A DNA stretch of 64,000 nucleotides, taken from NCBI GenBank assembly GCA_963812255.1, contig CAWEUM010000002.1, positions 434,001 through 498,000 of the forward strand. The letters are read 5' to 3'. Under the pieces are notes generated by a model. It was not told where the DNA came from. It saw only the letters and a program-made list of their open reading frames with translations, and did no database searches. Below, piece after piece: positions 44,681 through 54,251 of this stretch. The position numbers and the translations under genes were made by a program. The stretch is from DATJGR01 sp963812255. GTDB taxonomy: Bacteria; Pseudomonadota; Gammaproteobacteria; Pseudomonadales; Azotimanducaceae. Within the stretch, counting starts at the first letter, position 1; every line of letters begins with the position of its first letter.

Positions 44681-45799
44681 GTGCCCGTCCGTCCTGTTCT
44701 TGGCCCGTATGTCACGACGTCGCTTGGGAATCGGTCTCTGGCAATGCTGCTCGTATGCGTCGTGGGGTTGGTCGGATGCGGCCGAGAAGCACCGTCAGCT
44801 ACATCCGCTCCGCCAGTTGCGCAGCTCGAATCCGTGGAAGTCGCGCTGCGTGCGGCGCCGCGTGAGCGCGTGTGGGACGGGGTCGTCGAGGCCGTCAATC
44901 AGGCAACCGTGTCTGCGCAAACCGCCGGCCGCGTCGTCGAGCTGCCGTTCGACGTCGATGACAAGGTGCCCGCGGGTGCGATGATCGTGCGCTTCACCGA
45001 CGTCGAGCAACGCTCGGCACTGCGTCAGGCGCAAGCACAGTTGCGCGGGGCACAGGCGGCTGCCCACGAAGCGGAAGCGGACTACACGCGTACGCAGAAC
45101 ATTTACGAGCGCAAGCTCGTCGCGCGCGCACAGTACGATCAGGCCGTCGCGCGTCGCGATGCAGCGCGCGCCGCATTGGAAGCTGCAAACGCCGCCGTGC
45201 GCGCGGCGACCCAACAGTTGGAATACACGGTGGTACGGGCGCCGTATGCCGGCGTGGTGACACGCCGCTATGTCGAGGTGGGCGAGTCGGTGCGGCCGGG
45301 TCAGTTGTTGATCTCCGGTATCGGTCTCGGTGCGATGCGGGTGAACGTGGTCGTGCCGCAAAGCGACGTTGACGCGATCCGCAAGTATCACACCGCGGCG
45401 ATCCTGCTCGATCCGGACGGAACAAAGCGCATCGATGCCACCGACGTCACGGTGTTTCCGTATGCGGATCCGCAGACGCATTCGTTTCAGGTGCGTCTGG
45501 CGCTTCCGGAGGCGGGCGCTTCGCTGAATCCGGGTACCACCGTCAAGGTCGCGTTTCTCGTCGGTACAGAGCCGCGCCTGCTGGTGCCGACGCGCGCGGT
45601 CGTACAGCGCAGCGAGCTGACGGCGGTGTACGTATTGCGGCCGGGTGGACCGGTGCTTCGCCAGGTCCGACTGGGTCATCGTCACGGTGATCAGGTGGAG
45701 GTGCACGCGGGACTGCACGAAGGCGAGCAAGTGGTCGCGAACGCGGCGGATGCAATCGCGTGGTTTGCGCGCGGCTCTGCGCCCACGTCGGCTCGTTGA
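44681..45799 (+). CDS. RND efflux periplasmic adaptor (membrane fusion protein), lipoprotein
   Basis: 372 residues. Lipobox GLVGC near residue 34 from the GTG (residue 13 from the alternative ATG 44744). Order: beta-barrel start (RERVWDGVVEAVNQATVSAQ), lipoyl half (GRVVELPFDVDDKVPAG), coiled-coil hairpin (about 110-175), second lipoyl half (VRAPYAGVVTRRYVEVGE), barrel and membrane-proximal domain. It links the inner-membrane pump to an outer-membrane channel; no channel gene is nearby. GTG 44681 lies directly after the operator. Confidence 0.9.
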   Translation: MPVRPVLGPYVTTSLGNRSLAMLLVCVVGLVGCGREAPSATSAPPVAQLESVEVALRAAPRERVWDGVVEAVNQATVSAQTAGRVVELPFDVDDKVPAGAMIVRFTDVEQRSALRQAQAQLRGAQAAAHEAEADYTRTQNIYERKLVARAQYDQAVARRDAARAALEAANAAVRAATQQLEYTVVRAPYAGVVTRRYVEVGESVRPGQLLISGIGLGAMRVNVVVPQSDVDAIRKYHTAAILLDPDGTKRIDATDVTVFPYADPQTHSFQVRLALPEAGASLNPGTTVKVAFLVGTEPRLLVPTRAVVQRSELTAVYVLRPGGPVLRQVRLGHRHGDQVEVHAGLHEGEQVVANAADAIAWFARGSAPTSAR

Positions 45800-45808
45800 G
45801 CACAGACA

Positions 45809-48800
45809 ATGGCCGACGCTTCCGCGCAGCCGCCTCGTTCCGAGCGCCCGGGTTCTTCCGCGAGTCTGGGTGTTTCCGGACGTGTGGCGCGCGCGTTCCA
45901 GAACAACCCGCTGACGCCGATCCTGGCGCTGGTTGGTCTGCTGCTGGGACTCGTCGCCGGATGGGTCACGCCGCGCGAAGAGGAGCCGCAGATCGACGTC
46001 ACCTTCGCCAACGTATTCGTACCGTTTGCGGGCGCGGCGGTCGCAGATGTAGAGAGCCTCGTAGCATTGCCGCTGCAGCAGAAATTGGCTGCAGTGGAAG
46101 GCGTGAAGCATGTCTATGCCGTCAGCCGTCCCGGTATGGCGGTCGTGACGGTGGAGTTCGAAGTCGGGTTGCCGCGTCGCGATGCGATCGTGCGCCTGTA
46201 CAACCAGGTGTATTCGAATCAGGACTTCCTGCCGCCCGGTCTCGGCGCCGGTCCGGTGTTGGTTCGTCCGATGGGCATCGACGACGTGCCCATCATGAGC
46301 GTGACGCTTTGGCACGACGATCCAGAGCGCGGCGCCACCGAACTCGCCGAGGTGGCGCACAGTCTGGAAGCGGAGCTGAAGCGCATTCCCGGCACGCGCG
46401 ATGTGTACACGATCGGCGCGCCGCAGCGTGCCGTGCTGGTGTCGCTCGATGCGCCGCGCCTCGCTGCGCACGGACTGACGATCGTAGAACTCGCTACCGC
46501 GCTGCGCGCAACCAACGTTGTCACAGAGGCGGGGGAGCGTGTCGTCAACAGCGAGGTGGTGCCACTCACGGTGGGCACATTTCTCGGCGACGCGGAGCAG
46601 GTCGCGGCGCTCGTCATCGGACTGCACCACGGCGAGCCGGTCTACTTGTCGGATGTCGCGCAGATTCACAGCGGCGGCGATCTGCCGACGCAGTACGTCT
46701 GGAGCATCGCCGGCCACGGACAACCCGGATCCGCGGCCGGTATCGTACCGGCCGTGACGATCGCTGTTTCGAAGAAGCCGGGCAGCAATGCCGCCGACAT
46801 CACACGGGCGATCGAACAGCGGCTGGCGGCGTTGCGCAACGTGATCATTCCGCAAGGCGTGCACGTCGACATTACGCGGGACTACGGCGCGACTGCCACG
46901 GAAAAAGCGAACAAGCTGATTCAGAAGCTGATCTTCGCGACGCTGTCCGTCGTGCTCCTCGTGCTGTTCACGCTCGGTCGCCGCGAAGCGGTGGTCGTCG
47001 GCACTGCGGTGGTGCTGACGTTGGCGCTCACGCTCGCGGCCTCGTTCTTCATGGGCTTCACGATCAATCGCGTCTCGCTGTTCGCGCTGATCTTCTCGAT
47101 CGGCATCCTCGTGGACGATGCCATCGTAATCGTCGAGAACATCCACCGGCACCGCCGGCTAAGCGATGCACCGCTGGTCGACGCGATTCCCCGAGCCGTC
47201 GACGAAGTCGGTGGCCCGACAATATTGGCCACGCTGACGGTGATTGCGGCATTGCTGCCGATGGCGTTCGTCAGTGGCCTCATGGGCCCGTACATGCGGC
47301 CGATACCGATCAACGCGTCGGCCGGCATGCTGCTCTCGCTGATGGTCGCGCTGGTGGTGACGCCTTGGCTCGCGCTGCGGTTGCTCGGCGGTGCGCACGG
47401 CGACACCGCGGCGGCCGCATCGCGCGACGCCACGTTGACGCCGAGCTATGCGTTCTTCGATCGCCTGATGCGGCCATTCCTCGCCGGCGAGCACGCGCAG
47501 CGACGCCGCCGGCTGCTGTTCGCGGGCATCGCATTGGCCGTGCTGCTATCCGTCGGACTGGTAGTCATACAGGCGGTGATCATGAAAATGCTGCCGTTCG
47601 ACAACAAGAACGAATTTCAGGTGGTCGTCGACACGCCGGAAGGTACTGCACTGGAGGACACCAATACGCTGCTCGAGGCGCTGGCCAACGAGCTGATAAA
47701 GGTGCCCGAAGTCGTCGGCGTGCAGGGCTATGCAGGCACCGCTGCCCCCGTGAACTTCAACGGTCTCGTGCGGCAATACTATCTGCGCAATGGGTCGAAC
47801 CAGGGTGACCTGCAGGTTAATCTGTTGGGGAAGCACGAAAGGGATCGCGCAAGCCACGCGATCGCCCGTTCGGTTCGAGCGTCCTTGGTCGAAATCACGA
47901 AACCGTTTCACGCCTCGGTGAAAGTGGTCGAGGTTCCTCCCGGGCCGCCTGTGCTCGCGCCGTTGGTGGCCGAGGTGTACGGGCCGAATCCGAACAAGGT
48001 ACGCAGCGTGGCGCTGGCGTTGGGCAACCTGTTTACCCAGACACCGGGACTGGTGGACGTAGACACCTCTGTGGAAACCGATGCTCGACGCGACGTGCTG
48101 GTGGTCGATCGTAGTCGCGCGGCCCGCCTCGGTGTGAGTCAGCAGACGATCGCCGACACGTTGCGCACGGCGGTTGCGGGCAGCGACGTCACGTACCTGC
48201 ACGACGGTCACTCGCATTACGCCGTGCCGGTTCGGATGCGACTGCCGGCCGGCGATCAGGCCTCAATGGAACAATTGCTCGGCCTGCAGGTGCGCACTGT
48301 CGATGCGCAACTGGTGCCCCTCAGTGAGCTCGTCCGTGAGATCCCGGGGCGCTGGCAGCAGACCGCGTACTACAAGGATCTAGTGCCGCTGAGCTACGTA
48401 TTTGCAGACGAAGCCGGCGCTCAGGACTCGCCGCTCTACGGAATGTTCAGAGTTGCGGCCCAACTGCGCGCGGATCCCGTCGATGGTGAATTGCTGCAAC
48501 AGAATTTCTTCAGACAGCCGCTCGACACCACGCGCTACGGCATCAAGTGGGACGGCGAATGGCAGATCACCTTCGAGACGTTTCGCGACATGGGCCTTGC
48601 GTATTCGATGGGCTTGGTGCTGATTTATCTGCTGATCGTCGCGCAGTTTCGCAGCTATGTGATGCCGCTGGTCATCATGGCGCCGATACCGTTGACGGCG
48701 ATCGGCGTCATGCCGGGCCATGCGTTGCTGGGTGCACAGTTCACAGCAACCAGCATGATCGGCATGATCGCGCTCGCGGGAATCATCGTGCGCAATTCGA

Positions 48801-49084
48801 TCCTGCTGGTCGACTTCATCGAGCGCGCCTGCGCCGAAGGTCATGCGTTGAGCGACGCGGTCGTCGAAGCCTGTGCCGTACGGGCGAAACCGATTGCGCT
48901 GACCGCGCTCGCAGCGACGCTCGGCGCGTTGTTCATCCTCGACGATCCGATCTTCAACGGCCTGGCCATTGCGTTGATCTTCGGCCTGCTGGTGAGTACC
49001 GCACTCACGCTCATCGTCGTGCCGCTGCTGTATGTGTCGCTGATGCAGCGCGGTCGCCGCGCGGCCGAACCCGCCGCGTCGTAG
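45809..49084 (+). CDS. RND-family inner-membrane efflux transporter
   Basis: A 1091-residue proton-driven pump. The first helix (LTPILALVGLLLGLVAGW) is followed by the porter domain, helices 2-6, a second porter domain and helices 8-12. GILVDDAIVIVENIHRH is the helix-4 region with the two Asp of the proton relay; GIIVRNSILLVDFIE is the helix-10 counterpart. It lies 9 bp after the adaptor gene and belongs to the HAE-type branch. Substrate unknown; the shared operator with a sulfide-oxidising enzyme hints at export of a sulfur-related or reactive compound. Confidence 0.92.
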   Translation: MADASAQPPRSERPGSSASLGVSGRVARAFQNNPLTPILALVGLLLGLVAGWVTPREEEPQIDVTFANVFVPFAGAAVADVESLVALPLQQKLAAVEGVKHVYAVSRPGMAVVTVEFEVGLPRRDAIVRLYNQVYSNQDFLPPGLGAGPVLVRPMGIDDVPIMSVTLWHDDPERGATELAEVAHSLEAELKRIPGTRDVYTIGAPQRAVLVSLDAPRLAAHGLTIVELATALRATNVVTEAGERVVNSEVVPLTVGTFLGDAEQVAALVIGLHHGEPVYLSDVAQIHSGGDLPTQYVWSIAGHGQPGSAAGIVPAVTIAVSKKPGSNAADITRAIEQRLAALRNVIIPQGVHVDITRDYGATATEKANKLIQKLIFATLSVVLLVLFTLGRREAVVVGTAVVLTLALTLAASFFMGFTINRVSLFALIFSIGILVDDAIVIVENIHRHRRLSDAPLVDAIPRAVDEVGGPTILATLTVIAALLPMAFVSGLMGPYMRPIPINASAGMLLSLMVALVVTPWLALRLLGGAHGDTAAAASRDATLTPSYAFFDRLMRPFLAGEHAQRRRRLLFAGIALAVLLSVGLVVIQAVIMKMLPFDNKNEFQVVVDTPEGTALEDTNTLLEALANELIKVPEVVGVQGYAGTAAPVNFNGLVRQYYLRNGSNQGDLQVNLLGKHERDRASHAIARSVRASLVEITKPFHASVKVVEVPPGPPVLAPLVAEVYGPNPNKVRSVALALGNLFTQTPGLVDVDTSVETDARRDVLVVDRSRAARLGVSQQTIADTLRTAVAGSDVTYLHDGHSHYAVPVRMRLPAGDQASMEQLLGLQVRTVDAQLVPLSELVREIPGRWQQTAYYKDLVPLSYVFADEAGAQDSPLYGMFRVAAQLRADPVDGELLQQNFFRQPLDTTRYGIKWDGEWQITFETFRDMGLAYSMGLVLIYLLIVAQFRSYVMPLVIMAPIPLTAIGVMPGHALLGAQFTATSMIGMIALAGIIVRNSILLVDFIERACAEGHALSDAVVEACAVRAKPIALTALAATLGALFILDDPIFNGLAIALIFGLLVSTALTLIVVPLLYVSLMQRGRRAAEPAAS

Positions 49085-49341
49085 TCGCATTCAGGCCGAC
49101 CAGATCGCGGTGGCGCTTCTCCAGAGCAAAAAACTCCCTCAGTCCGCCCGCGATGAACACGAGCGCGAGCGGTCAGTCGACGAGGCCGGAGAACGCGCAG
49201 TTGAGCTTCAGCGGTTCGATCGTCACTCCGCGCAGCCCGCCGCGGGCTCGGCATGCACGCCGATCCGGTATGGGCTGTTTCCCGCGAACGAAAGCTCGTC
49301 AACGATGCCTCGAGGCATGGTGGTAAGTGTGTAGTCAATAA
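49085..49341. other. Intergenic stretch without a supported gene
   Basis: Between the RND gene and the operator at 49342. Open frames here are short and Arg-rich and have no ribosome sites; I see no hairpin with a T-run. The last 60 bp are AT-richer, consistent with a promoter. Confidence 0.5.
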
Positions 49342-49357
49342 ATTAGAATAAACTAAT
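49342..49357. promoter_or_regulatory. Inverted repeat operator ATTAG-N6-CTAAT before the sulfide oxidoreductase gene
   Basis: ATTAG-AATAAA-CTAAT, perfect 5-bp arms, 29 bp before the ATG at 49387. Same arms and spacing as at 44646, and not seen elsewhere in the window by eye. Confidence 0.6.
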
Positions 49358-49386
49358 ATACCGGTTCAGAACGCGGAGTGAAGGCG

Positions 49387-50664
49387 ATGGCAAAGGTTGT
49401 GGTGATGGGAGCGGGATTGGGAGGTCTTCCGGCCGCGTACGATCTGCATGCTGTGCTCGGGCGCCAGCACGAAATAACGCTGATCGGCGCAACCGACCAT
49501 TTCCAGTTCACGCCATCGAACCCGTGGGTGGCCGTAGGCTGGCGCAAGACCGAGCAGGTGACGGTGCCACTCGTGCCGCGCCTGCAGAACAAAGGCATCA
49601 AGTTCATCGCGCAGTCGGTCACGACGATGGATCCCGCGAGCAACAGACTCACGCTCGCGGACGGTCAGCAGGTTGCCTACGACTACCTGATCATCGCCAC
49701 CGGTCCGAAGCTTGCATTCGACGAAATTCCGGGGCTCGGTCCCGACGGCCATACCGTGTCGGTCTGCACGACACCGCATGCCGCGCATGCGTGGTCGCGC
49801 TACGAGGAATTCCTGAAGAATCCGGGTCCGATCGTGGTCGGCGCGGTGCAAGGGGCGAGCTGCTTCGGGCCGGCGTACGAATTCGCGCTGATCCTCGATG
49901 CGGACCTGCGCAAGCGTAAAATCCGCGACAGGGTGCCGATGACGTTCGTCACGAGCGAACCCTACATCGGTCACATGGGTCTAGGCGGTGTCGGTGATTC
50001 GAAGGGTTTGTTGGAGTCGGCGCTACGGCAGCGGCATATCAAATGGATCACCAATGGCAAACTGTTGGAGGCGAAGGCCGACAGCGTGCGCGTGGCCGAG
50101 CACGACGACAAGGCGCAGTTGGTGAAGGAGCACGAGTTGCCGTCGCGGTTCACGATGTTCATCCCAGCCTTCAAGGGTGTGGATGCGGTTGCCGCGGTCA
50201 CAGACATGTGCAATCCGCGCGGTTTCGTATTGATCGACGAGCACCAGCGCAACCCGAAGTACCCCAACGTCTTTTCCACCGGCGTATGCGTGGCGATTCC
50301 GCCCGTTGAGGCAACGCCGATCGCAACTGGCGCGCCGAAGACCGGGTATATGATCGAGTCCATGACGACCGCGAGCGTCGAGAACATCAAAGCACTGCTA
50401 GGGGGTAAGCCGGTGACCCACAAGGCCACGTGGAACGCGATCTGTCTTGCCGATCTCGGCGACGATGGTGTGGCTTTCGTGGCGCTGCCCCAGATTCCAC
50501 CGCGTAACGTGACGTGGGCGAAGCAGGGCAAGTGGGTGCGTCTCGCGAAGGTTGCGTTCGAGAAGTATTTCATCGCTAAGATGAAGAGCGGCAACTCGGA
50601 GCCGATCTACGAAAAATATGTTTTGAAGGCGCTTGGCATCGTGCGCCTGAAGGAACAATCGTGA
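49387..50664 (+). CDS. Sulfide:quinone oxidoreductase-like flavoprotein
   Basis: 425 residues of the SQR/FCSD flavoprotein family. VVVMGAGLGGLPAAYDL binds FAD, YDYLIIATGPKLAFDEIPG is the second nucleotide motif, and FSTGVCVAIPP the third. Cysteines in SVCTTPH, GASCFGP and DMCNP are candidates for the disulfide and sulfide-binding positions. It should oxidise sulfide to (per)sulfide, reducing quinone at the membrane. The C-terminus has amphipathic helices rather than membrane spans. GGAG precedes ATG 49387. The following thioredoxin overlaps it by 4 bp. Confidence 0.85.
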   Translation: MAKVVVMGAGLGGLPAAYDLHAVLGRQHEITLIGATDHFQFTPSNPWVAVGWRKTEQVTVPLVPRLQNKGIKFIAQSVTTMDPASNRLTLADGQQVAYDYLIIATGPKLAFDEIPGLGPDGHTVSVCTTPHAAHAWSRYEEFLKNPGPIVVGAVQGASCFGPAYEFALILDADLRKRKIRDRVPMTFVTSEPYIGHMGLGGVGDSKGLLESALRQRHIKWITNGKLLEAKADSVRVAEHDDKAQLVKEHELPSRFTMFIPAFKGVDAVAAVTDMCNPRGFVLIDEHQRNPKYPNVFSTGVCVAIPPVEATPIATGAPKTGYMIESMTTASVENIKALLGGKPVTHKATWNAICLADLGDDGVAFVALPQIPPRNVTWAKQGKWVRLAKVAFEKYFIAKMKSGNSEPIYEKYVLKALGIVRLKEQS

Positions 50665-51104
50665 CGGTACTGCGCGCCTGCGAAAGCTGCGGCCGGCCGA
50701 ATCGGATCCCGGTCGGTCATTTGTCCGATACGGGACGCTGTGGTGCGTGCCGCGCCGCGCTACCACCGCTTTCGAAACCTCTGGAAGCGAACGAGAGTGA
50801 GTTCGACAGCATCGTGAATGGAGCGCATGTGCCCGTGCTCGTCGATTTCTGGGCACCGTGGTGTGGTCCTTGTCGTACGGTCGCGCCTGAAGTACAGCAA
50901 GCCGCCGAGCATCTCGCCGGGGCTGCGATCGTGTTGAAGGTGAATACAGAAGAGCAGCCGCGCCTGGCCGCACGTTTCGCCGTTCGCAGCATCCCCAATT
51001 TCGCCGTGTTCAAGGGCGGCGAACTGGTCTGGCAGCAGCCGGGCGCGATGGGGCATACGCAGCTGGAGCGCGCAGTTCGCGAAGCGACGCGAACCGCTGT
51101 TTGA
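50661..51104 (+). CDS. trxC: Thioredoxin 2 (TrxC-type) with N-terminal zinc ribbon
   Basis: 147 residues. The N-terminal zinc module has CESC and CGAC; the thioredoxin domain has VDFWAPWCGPCRTVAP and the cis-Pro segment VRSIPNFAVF. TrxC reduces disulfides and can take sulfane sulfur from persulfides. Its GTG overlaps the SQR stop (GTGA), so the two proteins are made together, which fits a sulfide/persulfide detoxification unit. Confidence 0.92.
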   Translation: MTVLRACESCGRPNRIPVGHLSDTGRCGACRAALPPLSKPLEANESEFDSIVNGAHVPVLVDFWAPWCGPCRTVAPEVQQAAEHLAGAAIVLKVNTEEQPRLAARFAVRSIPNFAVFKGGELVWQQPGAMGHTQLERAVREATRTAV

Positions 51105-51456
51105 AGCATGGGTGAAAACCGATTCGCGGCGACGTCGGCGCTATCAGCCGGCGGACGGTGCGATGTGCAGAAAAACCCACCACCACAAGCCGCTCAGCGC
51201 AATCAGCTTCGGCGCGACTGCGCAGCGAAGCTGAAGCAGCTATTGAATTTGCCAGAGATGTGACATCAGGCGAACGGCCGGTGGCTGTCGTGGCCGAACG
51301 CGCACACGCGCGGTAGTTGATCCGGAAGTCGCTGATCGTCGAGACGAGTCTGCCTACTCCCGAGTTTCAGTGAATCGTTAGCATACTGCTGATAGCGCCG
51401 ACTTCCGGCGGCGCCTGCGGAGTGCCTTTTCGCATCGAACCAGGCACTCTGACCCC
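51105..51456. other. 352-bp intergenic region with an inverted repeat (51203-51234)
   Basis: TCAGCTTCG at 51203 and CGAAGCTGA at 51226 form a 9-bp stem enclosing an inner GCGC/GCGC stem. There is no T-run, so termination of the trxC transcript would have to be atypical. The stretch CGCGACTGCGCAGCGAA (51213-51229) recurs exactly at 58957. No gene is supported. Confidence 0.5.
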
Positions 51457-54132
51457 ATGTCGATACGCAACCTCGATTTCGCGTTGAAGCCGCGCTCCAT
51501 CGCGCTGATCGGCGCATCCGAACGACGCACCTCGATCGGACGCAAACTGCTCGAGAATCTGCTCGATGGCGGTTTCGCCGGGCCGATCCTGCCCGTCAAC
51601 CAGAACCGCGATTCGGTGCTCGGCGTGCCGGCGTATCGCTCGGTTGCCGATCTGCCGAGCGTACCGGACCTCGCCGTCATCGCGACGCCGGCGACGACCG
51701 TGCCGGCGCTGATAGATGCGCTAGGCCGCCGCGGCACACGCGCCGCGGTGGTGATCTCTGCTGGATTCGCCGAGCTTGCCCAGGCGGGCGGCGCGGCGCT
51801 GCAGCAGCAGATGCTGACCGCGGCGCAGCCACATCTGTTGCGCATCATCGGCCCGAACTGCGTCGGCATCCTGGTGCCGGGCGCACACCTCAACGCCAGC
51901 TTCGCGCCGCTGACGCCGCGCGCCGGCGGAATCGCGTTCGTCACCCAGTCCGGGGCATTGCTGACGGCCGTGCTCGACTGGGCACATGCGCGTGGCATCG
52001 GCTTCTCGCACCTCTTGTCGCTCGGCGGTATGGCCGACGTCGATTTCGGCGATGCGCTCGACTATCTCGCGAGCGATGAATCCACGCACGCGATTCTGCT
52101 GTACGTCGAAGCCATCACGCATGCGCGCAAGTTCATGTCGGCTGCACGCGCGGCAGCGCGCAGCAAGCCGGTCATCATTTGCAAATCCGGACGACACAGC
52201 GAAGGGGCACGCGCGGCGCGTTCGCACACCGGCGCGCTGGCTGGCTCCGACGCCGTGTACGACGCGGCGATCCAGCGTGCCGGCATGCTGCGCGTCGTTG
52301 CGCTCGAAGAATTGTTCGACGCCGTCGAAATGCTCGCGATGGGCCGCCAGCCGCGCGGCGATCGGCTGGCGATCGTCACGAATGGCGGTGGCTTCGGCAT
52401 TCTCGCGACGGATCGTCTGGTCGACGAGCACGGCCGTCTCGCGCAGCTCACCGACGCATCGATCGCGCAGCTGAACGCCGTGCTCCCGCCGGCCTGGTCG
52501 GGCGGCAATCCGGTCGATGTCATCGGCGACGCGGACGCGGCCCGCTATCGCGCCGCACTGGATATAGTGATCGCGGATCCGAACGTGGATGCGACGCTGG
52601 TGCTGAACTGCCCGGTGGCGGTCGCATCGAGCGCCGACTGCGCACAGGCTGTCGTCGATGCCGATACGGCGCGCCGCGACAAACCGCTGCTGACGAGCTG
52701 GGTCGGCGGCGATCACCAGCGCGACGCGCGCGCTCTGTTTGCGGCGCACGGTGTGCCGAGCTACGACACCCCCGAAGACGCGGTGCGCGCCTTCATGTAT
52801 CTGGTCAACTACCAGCGCAATCAGGCGTCATTGCTGGAAACGCCGCCATCGCTGCCGCAGGCGATAACGCCGGATCGACAGCGCGCCCGCGAGATCGTCG
52901 CCGCGGCGCTCACCGCCGGCGGCGGCTGGCTGGATCCGTTGGCGGCACGCTCATTGATCGATGCGTACCAAATCGACATCGTTAAGCCAATTCGCTGCGA
53001 TTCGTCCGAGGCAGCCGCAGCGGCAGCCCAGCGGATCGGCGGTCCGGTGGCGCTGAAGGTCAGCTCGCCCGACATTGCCCACAAGACCGACGTCGGCGGT
53101 GTCATCCTCGATCTCGCCGACGCGGCGGCGGTGCACAGCGCCGCCGAGGCGATGCTGCGTCGCGTCCGAACGCTGCATGAACATGCGCGCGAACTCGGTG
53201 TCACGGTCGAACCGATGGTGACCGCGAAGCACGGTATCGAGCTGATCGTCGGTGCACACGAGGATGCGCAATTCGGCCCGGTCGTGCTGTTTGGTCACGG
53301 CGGCACCGCGGTCGAGGTACGCGGCGACACCGTGCTCGGTCTGCCGCCGCTGAACGTGGCACTGGCGCGCGCAATGATGATGGGCACGCGCATATTCCAA
53401 CAGCTGCGCGGTTACCGCGGGCTGCCACCGGCCAACCTCGACGCGATCGAGATGACCCTGCTGCGGGTCTCGCAGCTACTGATCGACCTGCCGGAGGTCG
53501 TGGAGCTGGACATCAATCCGCTGCTGGTGGATGCCGAGCGCGCGATTGCACTCGATGCGCGGGTGCGTGTGACGATCGCCCAGCGCCCAGGCACGGCGCG
53601 GTTTGCGATCTCGCCCTATCCGAGCGAACTCGAGGAAACCGTCACCCTCAACGACCGCGTGCTGCAGCTGCGACCGATCCGGCCGGAAGACGAACCGGCA
53701 CTGCATGCCGCATTCGCGAAGCTGACGCCCGAAGAGATCCGCTTGCGGTTCTTCGTTCGGATGCAGCTGATCCCGCATCCGCTGGCGGCACGCTTCACAC
53801 AGATCGACTACGACCGGGAAATGGCCCTCGTGCTCATCGACCCGAATCCGGGCGGCGAGCTTTTCGGCGTCGTGCGCATTCACGCCGATGCGGACCTCGA
53901 ACGCGCCGAGTTCGCAGTGCTGGTTCGCCACGAGCTGGCCGGCCGCGGCCTCGGCACGCTGCTGATGCAGCGAATCATCGCGTACGCGAGGCGCCGCGGC
54001 ATCGGCGAGATCTTCGGGATGGTGCTGCGCGAGAACCGCAGGATGCTGACCCTGTGCAGCGAACTCGGCTTCGACGCAAGTGCCGATCCCAACGATCACG
54101 CATACATGCATGTCTCACTACCGTTGCGCTGA
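51457..54132 (+). CDS. PatZ-like protein: ADP-forming acyl-CoA synthetase domains fused to GNAT lysine acetyltransferase
   Basis: 891 residues. The N-terminal CoA-binding Rossmann domain (SIALIGASERRTSIGRKLLENL), a succinyl-CoA-synthetase-like flavodoxin domain (ISAGFAELAQAG, IGPNCVGILVP) and an ATP-grasp region (GGPVALKVSSPDIAHKTDVGGV) span residues 1-700. A GNAT domain (residues about 725-885, ending VRHELAGRGLGTLLMQRI, RRRGIGEIFGMVL) follows. Size and order match E. coli PatZ/YfiQ, which acetylates acetyl-CoA synthetase and other enzymes to control carbon flow. Single gene. Confidence 0.9.
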   Translation: MSIRNLDFALKPRSIALIGASERRTSIGRKLLENLLDGGFAGPILPVNQNRDSVLGVPAYRSVADLPSVPDLAVIATPATTVPALIDALGRRGTRAAVVISAGFAELAQAGGAALQQQMLTAAQPHLLRIIGPNCVGILVPGAHLNASFAPLTPRAGGIAFVTQSGALLTAVLDWAHARGIGFSHLLSLGGMADVDFGDALDYLASDESTHAILLYVEAITHARKFMSAARAAARSKPVIICKSGRHSEGARAARSHTGALAGSDAVYDAAIQRAGMLRVVALEELFDAVEMLAMGRQPRGDRLAIVTNGGGFGILATDRLVDEHGRLAQLTDASIAQLNAVLPPAWSGGNPVDVIGDADAARYRAALDIVIADPNVDATLVLNCPVAVASSADCAQAVVDADTARRDKPLLTSWVGGDHQRDARALFAAHGVPSYDTPEDAVRAFMYLVNYQRNQASLLETPPSLPQAITPDRQRAREIVAAALTAGGGWLDPLAARSLIDAYQIDIVKPIRCDSSEAAAAAAQRIGGPVALKVSSPDIAHKTDVGGVILDLADAAAVHSAAEAMLRRVRTLHEHARELGVTVEPMVTAKHGIELIVGAHEDAQFGPVVLFGHGGTAVEVRGDTVLGLPPLNVALARAMMMGTRIFQQLRGYRGLPPANLDAIEMTLLRVSQLLIDLPEVVELDINPLLVDAERAIALDARVRVTIAQRPGTARFAISPYPSELEETVTLNDRVLQLRPIRPEDEPALHAAFAKLTPEEIRLRFFVRMQLIPHPLAARFTQIDYDREMALVLIDPNPGGELFGVVRIHADADLERAEFAVLVRHELAGRGLGTLLMQRIIAYARRRGIGEIFGMVLRENRRMLTLCSELGFDASADPNDHAYMHVSLPLR

Positions 54133-54251
54133 TTCGAGTCGCTGCGGTGTCTGCGCCGCGGAGTAGCGCCGCTTGAAGCACGACGGCGCCGGAGGCGATC
54201 GAAGCGCTTCGTGCGCAGGCCGCGGCGTCTCGATGATTGCTAGCCGTGACG

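Noticed and set aside
44795..47152. 785-codon open frame antisense to the RND operon
   Set aside because: Spans two convincing genes on the other strand; composition (His, Arg, Asp, Gln) is typical of antisense shadows.
45760..47808. 682-codon plus-strand frame inside the RND gene
   Set aside because: Extremely Arg/Gly/Ala-rich, overlaps the real pump in another frame.
51203..51234. Hairpin considered as trxC terminator
   Set aside because: Strong stem but no T-run after it; kept only as an inverted repeat.
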